Shown: positions 10,961 through 21,939 of the stretch, piece by piece | How the letters are laid out: the number at the start of each line of letters is the position of its first letter | How positions within the stretch are numbered: position 1 is the first letter of the stretch | Source: Otatea glauca | Lineage: Eukaryota > Streptophyta > Magnoliopsida > Poales > Poaceae | Assembly: GCA_036346275.1 (NCBI GenBank) | Contig: CM070721.1 | Span: 4,414,452-4,478,451, forward strand | Length of the DNA: 64,000 nt | Direction of reading: 5' to 3' | The notes under the pieces: model-generated | Told to the model about the DNA's origin: nothing | The model's database searches: none | Seen by the model: only the letters and a program-made list of their open reading frames with translations | Made by a program: the position numbers and the translations under genes

Positions 10961-12817
10961 ATTGTGAAATTGTAAATTACACATTTTTCAATAATAGCAC
11001 AACTATGGAAAATATGGAAAATTTCGGCATGATCTTTGCTATATTTATACAATCTCAAGTTGCAAAGTTGGTATTTAGCAATAGTATATCAACAAATAAC
11101 ATTTTATTTCAATACCGTTCACAACTCAATCGAACAAAACCACACTTCATTAACAATCATTTCAATACCATGACATATGATATTTCAAATCAATATTTCT
11201 CACCGATTATGAATGTTCACATTTGGCATAACTTTGTTGTCCTTCCATTGTCGCACATATGCTATATTGGACCTACCTGAACGCTATGTTAGTAAAAAAT
11301 TGAGTTGCAATAAAATAAAACATTACCTTTGGCGCTACGGGTAGTATTGTTGGGTGTACACTTGGTTGGCCATATTGTACTCCTCAGTGGACATCACCAC
11401 CAATCCTCATATAGCTAGCAACTTCGCCTTGTATTCATGTCAGCTTTGCCCCGTCCATAGGCTAGTCGTTTCCCACTGTTGTTATAATATGGCGTAAAAT
11501 TCAGGGTCTTGCCATCGTAGACCCATTAGATGGGAGGTTGCGTACAAGAATCCGGGATGATATAGTCGTATAGGTGATATGAGCCATAACTCTCTTGCGT
11601 CTCGATGATGTTGTACGAGCTACAATTATCATGCGGTACATCATGGCTTGCTCGATGGTCCCTCCCCCCTGCAGTAGTCGTCCTAAGCGTTTGTGGAGCC
11701 ACATGATCTTTGTCCTGTGCGTCATGAGTGTACTGGGACTCCCCTGTAAATTGTATGGGAAGCTTTGCTTCTAAGTGAGAAGTGAGAGGATGAGGGCATC
11801 AGCACCGGACTGACCACTATTGCTGTCCGTCTTGGAGCTACTGTCATTGGATTCTTGGTACAACAGGCTCCGACGGTCCGTAGGAATGCTATTAGTTGAG
11901 TCATCACTCCCTACGTACTATTCATGCTGAATGGGAAGCTTCCCTTTTCCTTTTGAGGGAGCTCTCCTTTTTGCTTGCTCCCTCGTCGGCATTACTTAGT
12001 GCTCCTCTTTCCCATATGAGTGTTACCCATTGTCTTGTCTGCCCATTCGGGGATGCTTGCAGCCCCATTATTCTTTCGCAACACATCAGTGTCTATCGGG
12101 TCTGTCATGAGGTGTGATGGGAGGGGGTGTCACTCTCTGTGTCCTTTTCAAGTAAGGGGTCAGCATTGGATATCCCTTTCTTCATCCACTATCGGATTGG
12201 ATTTTCTGGGTCACATAGTGTAAGCTCCATAAGGCGTTGGAATGGATCGTTTTCGGTTGCGAACTTATCACTTTCTTGTTCTTGGATTCTGAGCCATAAT
12301 TTGTAGTTATGATAGCATCTAGGCACCCCTCAATTTTACTTTTATATTATTATGGTTTTGGTATTGATGACTAAGTTAGTAATGTTCAAAGCTTGAAGAA
12401 AGTGAGCTGGAACCTATGATGAAATAAGCTGGGACAACAAGATTAAGGCTTTCAGTTTATAGTTTATGTCTTGAGAGTTGTTTTAAGTCAAATAGCCTAG
12501 GTGTTTTATCTTTTTTAGTTGTCCAAAAGAGGGACTTTGCACAAGGAAATAGTTTGTTAGGCAAAGGCAAAACTAGATCACTTGGAGCAAAAGACACTTA
12601 GTCTTTACCCTTCTCAAAACTGTACCTTTCAGTACAACTGGCCAATCTTTACCTATCTATATTCTTCAGTCCGTTGCAAACCTTTAATCTATTCTATGTC
12701 AAAACTCCCTTTGTATATCTGTTTTTCAGATTAAAATATACTCGCTTTCATATCCACATATTCTTGGTCAAACATTCCTTGAAAATCATCTTAGTCAAAA
12801 GTCTGCCTATGTATGAC

Positions 12818-13483
12818 GGACCAAATATTTTGGTCAAGCATACATGCAATATTCTCTCCTCGATGATCGGATCAAAGATGTCTTAGGTTTCCTATCTTCA
12901 GCAGACCAAAATTTTGGTCCGGCATCCCTTTCAGTGTATAAGTTTTTGGCCGGACTAAATCTTTGATGTTCCTTTTAATCGAAACCTAAAATAAATATTC
13001 TCTATCTTCAAAAGAGGTTTTTACTTAGGAAACGGACAAAATATTTGTGTTTAATTACTTTAAGTCCGTTGCTAGATTGAAAAGCCGGGATAAAATTTAT
13101 CTATGTTGAAAAAGGTTCTTGGCACCAATCTTCTGTGAAGTCCATGTATAACGGACCAAAACTTTGGTCCGAAGCACATGTGTCTTCTTGCTAAAACCAA
13201 TCTTCTATGAAGTTCATGCATAACGGACCAAAAATTTGGTCCGAAGTACACATGTCTCTATTCCTGGCAAATCTCTTGCTTTATCCATGTATGATGGACC
13301 AAAATCTTGGTCCGACGTACATAGGTCTCTATGCCTAAGCAAAATCCTTTGAAAGTCATGTGTAACGGACCAAGCAATTTAGTCTGATACTCATATATCT
13401 CTCGATTGTATGCGGACCATCTTCTTGATCAACCCATGTACTACGGACCAAAATATTTGGTCCGTCGTGAACTCTGAAATTTG
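12818..13483. repeat. Dispersed CGGACCAAA/TTTGGTCCG palindromes
   Basis: At least six imperfect palindromes with arms CGGACCAAA and TTTGGTCCG lie at about 12820, 12904, 13152, 13224, 13289 and 13443, and a weaker one at 13365. The one at 12904-12919 is a perfect 16-bp palindrome. They lie in the U3 part of the LTR upstream of its TATA box. Palindrome-rich regulatory regions are known for maize Sirevirus LTRs. Confidence 0.85.
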
Positions 13484-13620
13484 GTCCGACATACACATAA
13501 CCAGTATCGCTAAGCACTGATACATAGTCCGTTGTACGTGTGTATTTCTGTTGTTTCTGACATCTGACACGTCCAACGGCTACTGTAGCAGGTATAACGG
13601 CTATTTTCACCCAAAATGGC

Positions 13621-13627
13621 TATATAA
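13621..13627 (+). promoter_or_regulatory. TATA box of the Sirevirus-type LTR
   Basis: TATATAAG preceded by GGC, located downstream of the palindrome cluster. Position and sequence fit the LTR core promoter. Confidence 0.6.
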
Positions 13628-14921
13628 GCATTTCCTGAGCCATCTACCATTAACACAGATGAACTCCTTACACTTTGGCATTGACATATAGCTCTCATTC
13701 TCAAGAAGGAGTCTGTGCTTCATTTTCACACAAAAATCTTCATACATCCCTAAGTGTGTAAGCTCCAAGTCAGTGTCTAGTTGCGTGATTTGCAAAGTGA
13801 ACCAAGAGACAGAACTTGTGCAAGGTTTATTACTCTTGGATCTTGGTGATCCTAGACAGCTTGGAGGAAGTAAACAGTGTGACCTGTCCAAAGGTGTTTG
13901 TGGAAGGCAACTGTGTTTGTGAGAGGTTTGGAACTCACCTCACTGGAGAAGTGAAAGAGTTACCTGAGTGAGCACCAGAGCTACTGCGACTAGCTTTGGA
14001 GAAGCTGAACTTCAAAAGAAGTGCTTCAACGTGGATTAGGAGTGCGGCTCTGAACCACGGGATAAAACTTGGTCTCTCCTGTATCATTTCTTTTATTGCT
14101 TTCGCTGTTATTATTAGTTTCTTGAATTCTGCTTTATTCTTGGTATAAGTTACTCTCGTTAAAATTAAGTTAGTTGATTAAAATTGCTAGAATTTGTAAA
14201 ATTGCCTATTCACCTCCCCTCTAGGCCATATCGATCCTTCAAGTTAACGTACACCAACTTATGGAGCTTCTTGTATGACAGACGGTTGCGAACTTTAGTA
14301 TGGATGAACGCGAATGTGCTCCAATTGCGCTCACATCCGCTAGAAGAACCGTAATACGAAACGATGCGCTGAGCCCAACTACTGGAGCATGAGTGTGTCT
14401 GAACCGAACACACCCCACCAGTGTGCTACAAGTTAACAAAGACAACAATAATTACGAGGTGGAAATACGAGAGTGGCACTATATTTAATATGACATAAGA
14501 AAAATATCAGGGGAAGTTTTGGGATCATGTGCCATCCTCTCAGCTAGCGCGGTCGAGAACGATCCAACCCTTCTTCTGAAAAGATCAGCCTCGTGAAGAC
14601 CTCGCATCGCCATATCAGTATCATCAAGAAGCGCTTCAAATGCATCCCGTAGATTCATGTATTGATTAAAAGTAACAGGAGAGTCATGGAACAATCTATC
14701 ATATTTCGTCGCATTATATTATACCGTAGTATCACCTCGCTCAATATATGAACCCTGTTTTGATTGGCGAACCGCAATAAAGCGTACAACGGGTCCACAA
14801 ATTTAATAACCGAACGAAGGTTATCCCACAAGTCCAAACTCGCAAACCGAGGAAGTAACTCCTACGGAAATTTGATTTGATCAGTGTTGCTGGCTGAGCA
14901 CTGGACAACGGTGATGCACTC

Positions 14922-16019
14922 TAGGGGTGGGCATTATTTCACCGAAACCGAAAAACTAAACCAAACCGATTTAACCGAGAAATTTGGTTTTTCGATGTTT
15001 GGTTTTTTCGATACTATTTGGTTTGCGATTGTATGTTTGGTTTTGAACGTTTAGAAACCGAATGAACTGAACACCGGAATAGCTGACAGCTAACAAAAAA
15101 AATCCCCACCTCAACCCCCGTCTAATCGCCCTCACCCCTATTTTCCATGTGGCCATTCGGCTGCCATTCCCCATTTCCCCGTTGCGACGTCCGCCCAACC
15201 CTAAGCTCTAGATCCAATCCCCTCCACCCTCCAGCCCTCCGCATCGAAGTCAATCTCTGCCACCGATGCTTCAATCCGGCGATTCGTTGTCTCCCCCGGA
15301 CCCCGATGCCTCTTCCCTCAGTGCCGCCTAGAGTGGATGTCATCACCACCGCCGATGCCTGCTACCACGGTGCCGCCTTGAGCCGACTACATGCATTGCC
15401 ATATGTTTGTTTTTCTTTAGGTCCTTGAAGAGGGATGATGCTTCCAAAGATCTTCATAGGGCTATCAAGGTCTCTTGCTCCTCACTAATTTGTAGAGCTT
15501 CCTCCTTACTCACCATGCCTGCCTTTAATCTGTTGCTGTATTGAACCTCTGGTGTCATTTGCATTACATGTTGGAGATGAGGATTCGATAGAAAAATTGA
15601 GCGAAAGGACTGTGATTCTGTGAAGGCAATTGTCCTACTCTCTGGGAAAGGAGGCAATCAAAACTTTGTTTGTATATTTATTTCAGATAAAGGCATAAAG
15701 CAGCCTCAGATGAAATCTGCCATGTTGAGCTTTTGCCTGCATTTTGTTTATCAAGTCCTGGAGTGGTTCAAGCATGAGTTACGAATTTTTGCCTTTTCTT
15801 TCCAGACCTGGTTATTTTGTGCCAGAGATTGGTCTTTTTTTTACTCAGCCATGGTTATATCGGTTAACCGAAAAACCAAATTAACCGAACCAAAATATTT
15901 CGATTAATTCAGTTCGGTTTTTCATTTTTACTGGAGAAATTCGGTACACAGTTTCGAGAAACCGAATTACTTGAAAACCAAAAAACCCGAACTGAAATAA
16001 CCGAATGCCTACTGTCCCT
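14922..16019. mobile_element. hAT-like inverted-repeat element with non-repeat interior
   Basis: The left end (TAGGGGTGGGCATTATTTC) and the right end (reverse complement AGGGACAGTAGGCATTCGG) are imperfect inverted repeats. Subterminal regions are rich in AACCGAA/TTCGGTT words on both sides. The interior (about 15090-15860) is different: a GC-rich part and an open minus-strand frame of 67 codons (15657-15454). It may be captured host sequence. I found no matching 8-bp duplication. Confidence 0.6.
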
Positions 16020-17652
16020 CTCTGACTGAATATGGAAGCGCTTCCTTTTACATGTGTAACTTGCATCAACCACAAGAACGAACAGTGGAGAAGTACATCA
16101 TATTAATTCGAGAGATTTTTTTGCATTTTCGAGAGATGCCAAGCTATTCATTGTCATGCATCACGTTGGAGCCGATTTATCGATTCATTCGCGTGCATCA
16201 CGTTGTCATGCATGAAATCGATACGAATCGAATGTTGAAAGGGAGGTGCATGTGCTCGTAAGCTAGGTTAGAACTGACGCTGGCCGAGCCGCCGAGATGA
16301 GTCCATCCCTCCTCTGCCACGCTAGTTATCGAGGTGTGCGTCTTCATGGAAACTAGTTAAAATCCCAGGTAGTCCGTTAATGTTAACATAGAGAGGAAAT
16401 CATTTTAAAAATATTTAAAAATAAGAAGAAAATTTTATTTTATTCCAAAAAAACAAAAAAAAATTATGGAAATCTTTTTTGGGAACTTTTTTTAAAAAAG
16501 TAAAAATTAGGAGAGAGAAAAAAAATCATAAGTTACTACATGTCGGCTCCACGTTGACTTCACTAAGAATCGTAAGTTACTAGATTAAACTCGTGCGGTG
16601 CTATGAGTGATCCCTCAATTTTAGTAGAGAAAAAAAAGCTAAAAAATTTAAAAATATTGTAGCACAACTTTAAGAGATAGTTTTTTTTTACAAAAAAGTT
16701 AGGAAATAATCCTTAAAAAAAAGTAGAAGCTACAGTGATAAATAGCCACGTGGCAGATGTTTGCGGTTGCTCCCCAACCATCTATATATAGATATAGATA
16801 ATATAGATAAATCCTGTAAGGCCTCCTCACGTTTAGAGTCTTGCTTGGACCCTTTTGAAACCATGACATGTGGTCATACAAAGAAAGAGGTTGTTTACTT
16901 ATTAGAATTTGTTAAATGGTACTATAGTATTTTTTTTTCATTTGTGAGTACTTATGTTTGTCCATTAGATGTTGCTTTATGCTTGACGTTGTGCTTTATG
17001 ATTTTGACTTTGCATTTTTTTTCTTCGGGTGAACAATGTAATAAGAGAGTAATCAATTTGCTTAGACTCATCGGGAGCCATCACATAAACGAATAAGTAG
17101 GGTTTTTTTTAGAGTTTTTGTTTGCTGTGTTCTTTATAGTTTGTTTTGCTCCTCTTTTTTATACATTGTTACATTATGTTTTACATAATTTAATCTATGT
17201 AAAACTAGTATATAATTGATGTAGAAAGGCCATGCAGAAAAAAATAATATGTATTCCATTATTCCTCAATGTATCACATCACATGCTAATAACTAATAAG
17301 TAAACTAATAGTCGAAGGCAAATATATGCACCAACATTTCTAAAAATTGAGTACTCATTGATAAAATAGTACTTGAATAGGAGAGGAGGCGAAGTCATTT
17401 TATTCATTGCATCTGAAGGTTCTCCTGTACACCACCGTACACAGGTGGGCAGGCAAGGCACCATTTAGTATCGAGTATTCTAGCTAGTTGCTCTGAATTA
17501 GGTTGTTTGTATAATTGTACTACTGTACTTGCTTAGGTTGTTTGTAGAATTGTAGGTGAGCATATTGCACTTACACAACATTGGCTGTACATGCATTTCG
17601 ATGTAAGATCGTTTGTGTTGTTCAGTTTTAGAACAAAACACTGAGCAGTCGA
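16020..17652. other. AT-rich intergenic DNA
   Basis: No coding segment with recognisable signature. It includes poly-A/T runs and short TATAGATA repeats near 16785. The last part contains the 3' flank of the minus-strand gene that ends at 17653. Confidence 0.5.
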
Positions 17653-19764
17653 TCAGAACTCGAGCCCACTGTTCATCTGAATCGAGAACCATGGCCGACC
17701 AAAATTATGGAGCGGAGCGTCCACTCTGAGCACTAACCCCGAGCTTGCCGCGCTGCCATTCATCTTCGATCTTCCAATCTGCGGTGTCCAAAAAAGATTG
17801 GTTAAGAGGTAAAACACAAAAATAAAATGCTTCAGGGTGATAGAAAACGAATTAATTTCAATAGCAAGGGTACGGAGAAACAACTGGTCTGACCGATATG
17901 GAAGCGTAGGCAGAAGGAGCAGCAGTGTGAGAGTAGCCACAGGCAACGCCAGCGTTCTCATTCACTGAATGGATCAACTCCATGGACAACCCAGGGCGGC
18001 TTCCACCGAACGTAGGGCATATGCTGGTCATCGGAACGAAATGACAATCAGTTTAGATCTATGCTCATTTCAGCAAGATTCTATTGCCAATGACCCATGC
18101 AAAGTATTCATGCATCAGAATGTCAACCACCAAACAGGAATCCCAGAGAGCAAGAGATATCACGTTAATCATCTGGACAAGAGAATGACAAGAACAAAGG
18201 GGGTTCAAGTGATATACCTGAACTGCAGGGCTGGTTGTAACATAAGGCCACATCTCTTCCAGGACAATGCCTGTACCATTCCCAGTGAGAAAGACTTATC
18301 TGGCCACTGAACCGTTGGAATGACGCTGCCTCCACTCCTGTTCTGGAAGCAACTGAGATCATCTTGTGAGTGGAAAAGATATAGGCATTCCAAATTCACA
18401 AAGCAGTACGTACGCAGTAATGTATTAGCTTCTGTTATATACATGCAGACATATTTTGAGCATCAGGTAGCTAGCTAGCTAACCTTGAAAGAGAAGCTAA
18501 GCCTCTTCTCTCCGGGGAATTTCCCATGGGCTTGAAAGATTCCACCACAGAGAGGAAGAAAAGCGCGCGTCGTGAACCCGTCCCCGGCCACATATCTTAG
18601 TTGCCCATTTGGAAATTGCATGTCCATGAATGACTGCTTGTTTTGGAAGAGAAGGTTCAGGCAAAGGTGGATGAAAAGAACAAGTAGGAACTGTTCCCCA
18701 AACAGAAAAGTACAAAGACTTACACAAGCAAATGGATGGAGGCAAATCATCGACATGAAGAACCATCTTCTGTGAGCCGACCAGTAAGCCGGACAAACTG
18801 AATGCACTCCATTCTGCGTGACCATATACAGTGAGCTCTTTTATGGTACACTAAATTAAATATAGACCGTTGATTCCTTTCGATCCAATGGATCATATTA
18901 GCTAGTATATATTTATATTTTCTCTAGAGGTAGAGTGGTAGGAATAACCTCAACAAATCAATGACTGATCTGATTTCTACTAACTACCGTATACTACAAG
19001 GATAATGCACGGTAAAATTTCTTATACGGCACCTCTTATACTCGAGACATTTGCATAGTGAAATTCTTCTGACAAAAGCAAAGCTCATTCAGTTTGCGAG
19101 AACACTCTACCTTGCGCTCGAATCCGTACCAGATGAGATGCCGCTTGGAGAGGTGCACCGGGAACAGCAGCGTCGTGTCGCGGACGAAGAGGACCGGGCC
19201 GAGCTGTATTAGGAACAGGGGAGCGCCGTCGCCTCTAGGAGCGGCGGAGCTGCTGCTGTGCGACGCCTCCGCCCGCCACAGGTCGCCCCTCGCGACCACC
19301 GAGCTCTCCACGTCGTTCGTCCTGCTGTCGTACGTCGCCGACAGGTTCATGCTCCCCTGCATCGAAATCAAAACGCCTCATTGAGTCTCTCGCCAAGATT
19401 TCCAAGGAGAGAGGCGTGGATATGTATGAGCGGTTTTGGTTCTTGCCTGCGACCGCGCGAACCGCCCGGAGGCGCCGATCGGATCGGACCCGGTGATCCC
19501 TTCCTTGCTCTGCGCGTCGGCGGTGGCGCCCGCCGCGCCGTTCCCACCACCAGCATTTCTCCGAAGCTGCGGCTCGTCGCCGTAGAAGCTGTCGTCGATG
19601 CGGAGGCGGCGGAAGACATCGCCCACGGCGCGGCCAAGGCGGCCGCCGGCGTCGAGGACTGCGGCGGCGACGCTCGAGAGCTGCTGCTTCTGCGGAGGCG
19701 GCGGGAGGGGGAGGAAGGAAGCGAGGCGGCGGGCGAGGTCATCGGAGGAGGCCTCGGCGGCCAT
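17653..19764 (-). CDS. Conserved plant protein of unknown function, seven exons
   Basis: Exons on the minus strand: 19764-19447, 19356-19111, 18813-18724, 18633-18484, 18342-18218, 18023-17894 and 17778-17653. All splice phases agree and give 394 residues. Introns follow GT-AG, except intron 1, which has a GC donor (CAG/GCAAGA) with a normal AG acceptor. The start in MAAEASSDDLARR lies in a good GCCGCC-type plant context. The protein has a Pro/Gln-rich N terminus and no obvious transmembrane helix. Its body carries ATYDSRTNDVESS, MDMQFPNGQLRYV, WPDKSFSLGMVQALSWKR, ENAGVACGYSHT and a C terminus FSIQMNSGLEF. I recognise it as a family conserved across plants but not its role. No frameshift or internal stop, so it looks functional. 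Confidence 0.88.
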
Positions 19765-20404
19765 GGGCGGTTGGGGAGGGCGTGCCTGGTTTGGGGTGAG
19801 GTTGGCCGTTGATGGATAAGGGACTCGTGGCGGGAAGAAGCTGGGGTGGAGGGGACGAAATGAGTTTTGGCGTGGACGCGGTGCATGGCAAGGCCATGTG
19901 GGTGCCGAAAGCACGTATGGCATGACATCTCTTAGTCATGTCATCAAGCATCTATGTAAAAGTAGAAAAAGTGAATGAGCAAGTAATTATTATCTATCTT
20001 TTATTCGTGCTTTAATATTTATATAACTTTTAAAAAAAACTAGTATAGCGCCCTGTCTTCCGGTTTCCTTTTCCCACCACGTAATATATGGTATTTTCCT
20101 TTTCTAGAATGTTTGTTTCCTTTTCCTTAATTCCAGGATATTTGTTTCCTTTTCCTTGAGATGATGCTGGAGGTGGGGGGAGATCTGTTGTGGGCCACAG
20201 GAATGAGTTAGACACATTAAACAATGGTCATCGGATGTGGGTGAGTAAAGCTGAGGAAAGATCTGAGAGGTTAATTTTGATGGAAGCAAGTTTCTGGAGA
20301 CGTTTTGCTGGGTGCATGAAGGTTGGGCCATCTCTAGTGGGGTGCATTATTTGGGGTGGACGTAGAAAAGAATGCTTAAGTGCATTATAAAGGGGTATAG
20401 ATGT
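19765..20404. other. 5' flank of the conserved gene and spacer
   Basis: The first part is the presumed promoter and 5' UTR of the minus-strand gene. From about 20045 there is short-period repetition of TTTCCTTTTCC-like words. No other gene seen. Confidence 0.4.
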
Positions 20405-20612
20405 ATAGAAGCATCTCTTAACTATGTAAGCACCTATGTTACAAAATAAACATCTCATATATCCTATGTGGCAAAAAAATATAAATTTTGATACTAAGAC
20501 CATTTAAACATCTGCATTGTATATACTCTTACGTGGGTGTATATATGGTCGTTCTATGGATGAGATCTAGGAGAGGGGTGGTGGGAAACTTTGCATTCAA
20601 AATACCGTTTAA
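20405..20612. repeat. Repeat copy 1 (AT-rich, non-coding)
   Basis: Shares several blocks in order with 20743-21213: GCACCTATGTTACAAAATAA, TATATATCCTATGTGGC (approximate), and AGGAGAGGGG followed by AACTTTGCATTCAA. In this copy the middle holds only a short GTGTATATATGG instead of a microsatellite. Confidence 0.75.
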
Positions 20613-20742
20613 GAGCATCTCTTTTGTGGGTGCTTAGATATTATATTATCTATTTATAAATATTGAAGCAAGCAAAGGTAAATAATCACTATCTATTCTT
20701 CATTCATACTTTAATATTTTTGTAACTTCTAAAAAGAGACGT

Positions 20743-20885
20743 ATAAAAACACCTCTTGCCTATTTAAGCACCTATGTTACAAAATAAACACCTTATATAT
20801 CCTATGTGGCAAAAAAAAATCAAATTTTGATAGCTAAGCACCTTTTTAAACATGTGCATCGTACATACTCTTATGCGGCGCGCGG

Positions 20886-20957
<72 letters not shown>

Positions 20958-21114
20958 ATATATATGTATATATGTATATGTATATATGTATGTATATGTA
21001 TATGTATATATGTATGTATATATGTATATGTATGTACATATGTATATGTATATATGTACATATGTATATATATATGTATATATATGTATATATATGTATA
21101 TGTATATATGTATA

Positions 21115-21155
<41 letters not shown>

Positions 21156-21213
21156 GGATGCGGTCTAGGAGAGGGGGGTGGTTGAAAACTTTGCATTCAA
21201 GATACCGTCGAAG
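20743..21213. repeat. Repeat copy 2 with expanded microsatellite
   Basis: Same repeat as 20405-20612 but longer, because a TA/TG array of about 270 bp sits where copy 1 has a short GTGTATATATGG. Confidence 0.75.
20887..21155. repeat. TATATGTA microsatellite
   Basis: About 270 bp of almost pure alternating purine-pyrimidine sequence built from TATA, TATG and TACA steps. Both strands give long Tyr/Ile/Cys/Met/His reading frames that are artefacts of the repeat. Confidence 0.95.
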
Positions 21214-21537
21214 AGTGGGAGGGACTGTTATTCTGGGCTGTTAGCCATGCTGCCAACATGAAGTCTTAGATACAGCCTGACATAGTCTGCTAATTTATGG
21301 TATACAGCCTCTCAAGAAAAAAAAAAGATATGGCGTGCTGTATCTTGAAGATGTGAACAAATTTGGGTTCTATATGCCGGGGTGAAACGAATTTGTGTTT
21401 CGTTGTTTTGGTCATGGTATACGGTAGTTTGGCTCTGGTTGGATGTAATGTTCAAAAGGTTTAGACAAATCACAATCATTTTAGAGTTGTGAAAATATTA
21501 TACTGAACTCTCCATATATGATGCATAATATATATAC

Positions 21538-21548
21538 ATATACATATA

Positions 21549-21582
<34 letters not shown>
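21538..21582. repeat. TA microsatellite
   Basis: A short TA-dinucleotide run with a few substitutions near 21548-21581. Confidence 0.9.
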
Positions 21583-21584
<2 letters not shown>

Positions 21585-21724
21585 GCCTGGAAGATTTGCC
21601 GAGCATGCAGACGTCGAAGTACATTTTTTTGCGAAAAAGGCCCTCTGAAAAATCCAAAATCACGAACAGGCTATTCCACCGATTATTTTGCAAAAAGGAA
21701 CCCGCAGTTCCGCAAATTCAACTC

Positions 21725-21935
21725 GGGCGCCGGTTCTTTAAACCCGAAAGATTTAAAATTACGTTTAGATCCTCCCGAGCGCCGGTTCTTTAAACCCAAA
21801 AGATTTATAATTATATTTAGGTCCGGGTATTTTTCAAAAAAAAAATCGGTGGTTTCGCAAATTTGACACTGACGTCGGTTCTTTAAACCCGAAATATTTA
21901 AAATTATATTTAAATCTTTCTATCATTTTTACAAT
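21725..21935. repeat. Three tandem-like copies of CGGTTCTTTAAACCC unit
   Basis: The word CGGTTCTTTAAACCC followed by AAAGATTTA/AAATATTTA occurs at about 21731, 21781 and 21875, each followed by an AATTA.(A/C)GTTTAG/ATATTTA tail. Spacing is unequal (about 50 and 94 bp). Upstream, GAAAAAGGCCCTCTG resembles a stretch near 23566, so this may be part of a dispersed repeat. Confidence 0.65.
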
Positions 21936-21939
21936 AAAA

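Larger units (their letters stand above)
12310..14241 (+). mobile_element. Sirevirus-type Ty1/copia solo LTR
   Basis: Starts TGATAGCATC and ends GATCCTTCA, with the 5-bp duplication AGTTA outside both ends (12305-12309, 14242-14246). The end carries the CCTATTCACC...CCTCTAGG signature common in grass Sirevirus LTRs. A TATA box lies near 13621. Several palindromes occur upstream of it. No internal region remains, so it is a solo LTR of 1,932 bp inside a hAT transposase gene. Confidence 0.92.
11335..14890 (-). pseudogene. hAT-superfamily transposase, split by a solo LTR
   Basis: The upstream part (14890-14242) encodes typical hAT C-terminal pieces: DPLYALLRFANQNRVHILSE, VGSFSTALAERMAHDPKTSP and the dimerisation motif SGCERNWSTFAFIHTKVRNR ending LHKLVYVN. 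The LTR at 12310-14241 interrupts it there. Beyond the LTR the frame resumes with WLRIQEQE and DPFQRLMELTLCDPENP, as in hAT proteins. It later ends in a Tyr/Gln-rich tail (NQVYTQQYYP) and a stop at 11335-11337. Removing the LTR and one AGTTA copy rejoins the frame. Other shifts and stops are present, so the gene is dead. The N-terminal zinc finger and catalytic core are not seen. Confidence 0.8.

Noticed and set aside
12818..13483. Regularly repeated short palindromes that could suggest a CRISPR array
   Set aside because: Spacing is irregular, units vary, there are no cas genes and the region is a plant LTR.
19258..19928. Open frames of 184-186 codons overlapping the first exons of the conserved gene
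   Set aside because: Shadows of the GC-rich first exons in other phases; the splice-consistent frame starts at 19764.
20764..21244. Several long open frames rich in Tyr, Ile, Cys and His
   Set aside because: They are translations of the TATATGTA microsatellite on both strands.
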